Positions 7,517-11,561 of a stretch of DNA of 11,561 nucleotides are shown here, piece after piece. The translations under genes and the position numbers were made by a program. Under the pieces are notes generated by a model. The model did no database searches. It was not told the DNA's origin and saw nothing but the letters and a program-made list of their open reading frames with translations. This DNA is from Limisoma sp963590405 (GTDB lineage: Bacteria; Bacteroidota; Bacteroidia; Bacteroidales; Muribaculaceae). Position 1 is the first letter of the stretch, and every line of letters begins with the position of its first letter. The stretch is from positions 1 through 11,561 of the forward strand of contig CAVAPE010000073.1 in assembly GCA_963590405.1 (NCBI GenBank). Reading direction: 5' to 3'.

Positions 7517-8713
7517 TTAGATTCCTAATTTTTTAGTTATGTCAGAAGGTATAGCCTTCTTGTTTACCATCAAGCTTATTGTCTTTGATAAGAAATAAGG
7601 CTCTGACACATAGAAAAATCCGCCATAGATATGGTCTGTATCCCATGAGTTCTTAACCTTGTAGTATTTGTTGCCTTTTTGGTCCACAGCCTTTCCGACA
7701 ATAACCATACCATGGTCATCTGTAGTTTCGTAGTTGTCGAAACCTTTTTGGCGTGACTCTTGAGTTACTTCTATTTCTTCAACAGGTCCGTGGAAGTCGT
7801 ATAATTCATCTTCTTTTTCCGAAGACTTCAATTTCACCCAACGTGCCAATTCTGTTCCAGTACGTTCCTTATTCTCGTCAATTTTTGGCATTAAAGCAAC
7901 GCCGTCATACCATTTAAATCCTTTTTCGCTGACATCGGCAGCCCACAATACTGTATAACCATTGTCGATAGCATTGTCGACAACGGCTTTCATCTCGTCA
8001 AGTTTCACATTATAGCATTGACCATTTAGCCAGTTGTCAGGCACTTCCAAAACGAATGGCTTGTAGAATGGATGGTGTGTGAACGAAGATATGGCAACAT
8101 AGTCGTCCATCTTCAGTCCCAACATTGCAGCAAACGACTTTGGCGTATATTCTTTTCCATTATAGGTAAATTTCTCAGGCGCTTTTCCAAGATAAGCGTC
8201 CAAAATACCTATGTAACCATTAAGCCATGCTTCCGACAATCTCTTTTTGTTCGGATTCTTTACGAGTTCTTTAAGATATGCTTCTAACAAAGCTGACAAT
8301 TCGTAGTGCGTGTGCTTATTCTCGCCATAATTAAGACCAGAATATGCTTCTTCTGGCACAATTCCATAGTTTTCGTAAACATATGGCACATCTACAAGGC
8401 TACCGCCTTGTCCAAAATTCGTTTGCCCATAATAGCGAACAAACTTAATTGCCTTGTCGATATAGCATTGACGGACAACAAACATTTCCGACAAATCGAA
8501 TTCGCCCTTGCCATTCTTCAGAAGTTCATTTTCCAAGAATGAAACGCCTGAGAAACTCCAGCAAGTGCCCGACTTGTATTGGTTCTTGACAGATGTTGTT
8601 GCGTTTACTTTTATGTCGTTGAAAACAAATGTCGTATCTGTGTTTTCTTGCGCTGAAACTATTGAGGCAGACATCAATGCTGCCAAAAGCGCCAATTTTG
8701 ATGATTTATTCAT
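7517..8713 (-). CDS. Exported C1 family cysteine aminopeptidase (bleomycin hydrolase/PepC-like)
   Basis: Papain-fold cysteine peptidase of the bleomycin hydrolase (C1B) family, which removes N-terminal amino acids from peptides. The 398-residue product has Gln45 (oxyanion) and Cys51 in QYKSGTCWSF, His334 in DDHGMVIVG and Asn355 in VKNSWD, so the catalytic set is complete. A signal peptide covers residues 1-21 (LLAALMSASIVSA, then Q). Cytosolic PepC/Blh proteins lack a signal and are usually near 450 residues, so this is a shorter, exported version. The likely location is the periplasm, or a surface site if it is further sorted; no lipobox is seen. Starting at ATG 8713, it follows the carB stop by 9 nt and lies in the same probable operon as a second exported peptidase, which fits a joint peptide-degrading role. 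A named substrate cannot be given. Confidence 0.93.
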   Translation of the reverse strand: MNKSSKLALLAALMSASIVSAQENTDTTFVFNDIKVNATTSVKNQYKSGTCWSFSGVSFLENELLKNGKGEFDLSEMFVVRQCYIDKAIKFVRYYGQTNFGQGGSLVDVPYVYENYGIVPEEAYSGLNYGENKHTHYELSALLEAYLKELVKNPNKKRLSEAWLNGYIGILDAYLGKAPEKFTYNGKEYTPKSFAAMLGLKMDDYVAISSFTHHPFYKPFVLEVPDNWLNGQCYNVKLDEMKAVVDNAIDNGYTVLWAADVSEKGFKWYDGVALMPKIDENKERTGTELARWVKLKSSEKEDELYDFHGPVEEIEVTQESRQKGFDNYETTDDHGMVIVGKAVDQKGNKYYKVKNSWDTDHIYGGFFYVSEPYFLSKTISLMVNKKAIPSDITKKLGI

Positions 8714-8722
8714 AATTTTTCA

Positions 8723-11561
8723 TTAATATTCGTCCCACGATTTGATTTCGATATCATCCATTGAGTATTTGCCTATGGCCTCCACAAAAGCTGAAGCCAA
8801 ACGTGCATTTGTTAACAATGGAATGTTCAAGTCTATCGCTGCACGACGTATTTTATAACCGTTACTTAATTCTTTACTTGTCAAATCCTTTGGTATATTA
8901 ACAACCAAGTCAAACTCCTTGTTGTGCAACATTTCAAGTGCTTGAGGCTGCTGACCTTCTTCACTTGGCCAATAAACGTGAATTGCCGGAATTTTGTTAT
9001 CTACCAAGTATTTGTATGTTCCGCCAGTTGCGTACAACTTATATCCTTTTTCGTAAAGGATTGTTGCTGCATCAAGCATATCTGCCTTCTGCTTTGCAGA
9101 GCCAGTGCTGAGAAGTACTGACTTTTTAGGGAACTTATATCCAACTGAGAGCATTGATTTCAAAATTGCTTCCGATGTGTCATCGCCAAGGCAACCGACC
9201 TCTCCCGTCGACGACATGTCAACACCCAAAACAGGGTCTGCACCTTGCAAACGAGAGAATGAGAATTGCGATGCCTTAATGCCGACATAGTCCAAATCGA
9301 ATGCATTCTTATTAGGCTTTTCTACTGGGATTCCCAACATTACCTTTGTCGCCAGATCAATAAAGTTGAGTTTCAATACCTTAGAAACGAATGGGAAACT
9401 ACGAGAAGCACGAAGGTTACATTCAATAACTTTTATATCATTGTTCTTCGCAAGATATTGAATATTGAATGGACCTGAAATATTCAATGCTTTTGCAATT
9501 TGGCTTGAAATTTTCTTGATGCGGCGTACTGTCTCTACATACAATTTTTGTGGCGGGAATTGGATGGTTGCGTCACCAGAATGGACACCTGCAAACTCGA
9601 TGTGCTCTGAAATAGCATATACCTTGATTTCGCCATTTTGAGCGACTGCATCCATTTCTATCTCTTTGGCATGCTCAATAAATTCCGTAACGACTACTGG
9701 GTGTTGTTTCGACACATTAGCCGCCAATTTCAGGAATCTTTCCAAATCTTCGTCGTTAGAGCAGACGTTCATTGCTGCTCCCGACAACACATAAGAAGGA
9801 CGAACCAACACGGGATAACCTACTTCCTCCACAAATTCATGAATATCACTCATCGACGTAAGTTCCCTCCAACGAGGTTGGTCAATGTGCAATTCATCAA
9901 GCATTTGCGAGAACTTATGGCGATCCTCTGCATTGTCGATACTTTTGGCAGTTGTTCCCAATATATTGACACCGTCTTCGTCCAGACGTGTAGCAAGATT
10001 GTTCGGTATTTGACCACCTGTCGATAGTATTACGCCATGAGGTGTTTCCAAATCAATAATATCCATGACACGCTCGTATGTCAACTCATCAAAATATAAG
10101 CGGTCACACATATCATAGTCGGTTGAAACCGTTTCTGGGTTGTAGTTAATCATAACCGAGCGCCAACCTTCTTTTGCGACAGTCATCAAGGCGTTTACGC
10201 TACACCAGTCAAACTCGACAGAGCTACCGATACGGTATGCGCCACTACCGAGGACTACAACAGATTTGCCATCTTTCTCGTAGTCAATGTCGTGCTGCGT
10301 TCCATTGTATGTGAGATACAAATAGTTGGTCTTTGCTGGATATTCGGCACCCAATGTGTCAATTTGCTTAACAACTGGGAGAATGCCATACTGCTTTCGT
10401 AATTGGCGGACTTGACGATTTGATTTCTCAGTTTCTGTCATCTCGCCCTTTAACACTGCACGTGCAATTTGGAAATCAGAAAATCCTTGTTCTTTAGCCA
10501 GTCGTACCAGTTCTTTTGGCAACTTATCTATTTTTGAATAACCCTCCAATTCAACAGCTGTGTCAAGCAAATTTTTCAATTTGCAAAGGAACCATTTGTC
10601 GATTTTGGTCAAATTATGAATTTGCTCAATGGTATATCCTTTTCTGAATGCCGACTCAATTACGAATATTCGCTTATCTGTAGGCTCTTTGAGTGCGCTG
10701 TCGATGTCGTTGACTTGAAGTGCCTTGTTTTCGATAAAGCCATGCATTCCCTGACCGATCATTCTCAAACCCTTCTGAATGGCTTCTTCAAATGTACGGC
10801 CAATAGCCATAACCTCGCCGACAGACTTCATTGACGAGCCGATTTCTTTCTTAACTCCATGGAATTTACCCAAATCCCAACGAGGTATCTTACAAACCAC
10901 ATAGTCCAATGCTGGCTCAAAGAATGCAGATGTTACTTTTGTAACCGTATTCTTCAAGTCGAACAAACCATAGCCCAAGCCCAACTTTGCGGCTACAAAG
11001 GCCAGTGGATATCCTGTAGCCTTCGATGCTAAAGCAGAACTACGGCTAAGGCGGGCATTTACTTCGATTACTCGATAGTCCATCGAGTTGGGGTCATAAG
11101 CATATTGCACATTACATTCGCCAACAATACCCACATGACGAATGATTTTTATAGCCAACTTGCGAAGCATGTGGTAGTCGTCGTTTGACAAAGTCTGGGA
11201 CGGAGCAACTACGATACTTTCTCCTGTATGAATGCCAAGTGGGTCGAAGTTTTCCATATTACATACAGTAATACAGTTGTCAAATCTATCGCGTACCACT
11301 TCATATTCAACTTCTTTCCAACCCTTTAGAGACTTCTCAACGAGCACCTGTGGCGAGAATGACAATGCTTTCTCTACCAACCCGACAAGTTGCTCCTTGT
11401 TGTCGCAAAAACCGCTTCCAAGACCGCCAAGAGCATAGGCGGCACGGACGATTACTGGATAACCCAAATCTTCTGCTGCCTTGATTGCATCTTCAGTAGA
11501 AGACACCGCTTCACTTTTGATGGTCTTAACATCGATTTCATCGAGTTTCTTCACAAAAAGC
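8723..11561 (-). CDS. carB: Carbamoyl-phosphate synthase large subunit, eukaryotic (CPS1/CAD)-like, 5' end beyond window
   Basis: Makes carbamoyl phosphate from bicarbonate, ATP and ammonia delivered by the small subunit, feeding pyrimidine and arginine synthesis in the cytoplasm. The visible 945 codons lack roughly the first 130 residues of a protein of about 1,070; the coding frame stays open through the window edge, so GTG 11554 is not the start. Counting from 11554: ATP-grasp domain 1 at about 10-270 (AYALGGLGSG 39-48, ENFDPLGIHTGES, EVNARLSRSSALASKATG); oligomerisation region about 280-400; second synthase half with GSGAYRIGSSVEFDW (436-450) and ATP-grasp 2 (RPSYVLSGAAMNV 585-597, ECNLRASRSFPFVSK 711-725); MGS-like allosteric domain 811-943. 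The wording of these motifs matches human CPS1/CAD more closely than E. coli CarB. It is the most upstream gene visible of an operon with the C1 peptidase, ABC-F and M13 genes. The promoter and any carA lie outside the window. Confidence 0.96.
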   Translation of the reverse strand, partial: LFVKKLDEIDVKTIKSEAVSSTEDAIKAAEDLGYPVIVRAAYALGGLGSGFCDNKEQLVGLVEKALSFSPQVLVEKSLKGWKEVEYEVVRDRFDNCITVCNMENFDPLGIHTGESIVVAPSQTLSNDDYHMLRKLAIKIIRHVGIVGECNVQYAYDPNSMDYRVIEVNARLSRSSALASKATGYPLAFVAAKLGLGYGLFDLKNTVTKVTSAFFEPALDYVVCKIPRWDLGKFHGVKKEIGSSMKSVGEVMAIGRTFEEAIQKGLRMIGQGMHGFIENKALQVNDIDSALKEPTDKRIFVIESAFRKGYTIEQIHNLTKIDKWFLCKLKNLLDTAVELEGYSKIDKLPKELVRLAKEQGFSDFQIARAVLKGEMTETEKSNRQVRQLRKQYGILPVVKQIDTLGAEYPAKTNYLYLTYNGTQHDIDYEKDGKSVVVLGSGAYRIGSSVEFDWCSVNALMTVAKEGWRSVMINYNPETVSTDYDMCDRLYFDELTYERVMDIIDLETPHGVILSTGGQIPNNLATRLDEDGVNILGTTAKSIDNAEDRHKFSQMLDELHIDQPRWRELTSMSDIHEFVEEVGYPVLVRPSYVLSGAAMNVCSNDEDLERFLKLAANVSKQHPVVVTEFIEHAKEIEMDAVAQNGEIKVYAISEHIEFAGVHSGDATIQFPPQKLYVETVRRIKKISSQIAKALNISGPFNIQYLAKNNDIKVIECNLRASRSFPFVSKVLKLNFIDLATKVMLGIPVEKPNKNAFDLDYVGIKASQFSFSRLQGADPVLGVDMSSTGEVGCLGDDTSEAILKSMLSVGYKFPKKSVLLSTGSAKQKADMLDAATILYEKGYKLYATGGTYKYLVDNKIPAIHVYWPSEEGQQPQALEMLHNKEFDLVVNIPKDLTSKELSNGYKIRRAAIDLNIPLLTNARLASAFVEAIGKYSMDDIEIKSWDEY
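8726..9124 (-). other. MGS-like allosteric domain of CarB with CPS1-like effector-site residues
   Basis: The C-terminal 133 residues of CarB form the methylglyoxal-synthase-like regulatory fold. In E. coli this domain binds UMP, IMP and ornithine effects; in mammalian CPS1 it binds N-acetylglutamate. The sequence reads LYATGGT, VYWPSEEGQ, FDLVVNIP, RRAAIDLNIPLLTN. The tryptophan block parallels CPS1 VAWPSQEGQ, whereas E. coli has a KVHEGRPH-type segment. Comparison is from memory of the families, not from an alignment run here. Confidence 0.7.

Overview
The window looks like a contig from a Bacteroidales genome (Bacteroides/Prevotella/Muribaculaceae breadth; I cannot place it more finely). 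The reasons are the protein types (a FadL/OmpP1-like outer-membrane protein, exported M13 and C1 peptidases, and a CPS1/CAD-like carbamoyl-phosphate synthase large chain), the near absence of strong Shine-Dalgarno sequences with A-rich leaders instead, and a TAnnTTTG-type -7 promoter element. A run of 106 N at 1189-1294 marks a scaffold gap, so this is a draft or metagenome-derived assembly. Every convincing gene lies on the minus strand, so transcription runs from high to low coordinates.

Right-hand operon (11561 to about 3480): the large subunit of carbamoyl-phosphate synthase (carB, 5' end cut by the window edge), then an exported bleomycin-hydrolase-like C1 peptidase after 9 nt, then an ABC-F translation-type ATPase after 24 nt, then an exported M13 (PepO/neprilysin-like) metallopeptidase after 2 nt. 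A clear intrinsic terminator (8-bp stem plus T-run) closes the unit. The tight spacing makes this a probable single transcript joining pyrimidine/arginine precursor synthesis, ribosome maintenance and peptide breakdown in the envelope. The functional link between these genes is inference.

Middle (3467 to 2769): a tRNA1(Val) A37 N6-methyltransferase-like gene (trmN6) that begins with a non-ATG codon almost on top of the preceding terminator.

Left-hand unit (2660 to 1): after about 140 nt of AT-rich intergenic DNA with a 16-bp near-palindrome and a candidate promoter, there is an unusual exported protein. It has a tryptophan/tyrosine-rich core and a repetitive Arg/Gly/Ser/Thr-rich tail. A FadL/OmpP1-like outer-membrane beta-barrel gene follows 27 nt later, interrupted by the N gap and running off the left edge. 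These two are probably co-transcribed.

I found no RNA gene, CRISPR array, insertion sequence, phage gene or recognisable defence system. The region reads mostly as core chromosomal genes; the least described item is the Trp/Arg-rich exported protein next to the FadL-like barrel.
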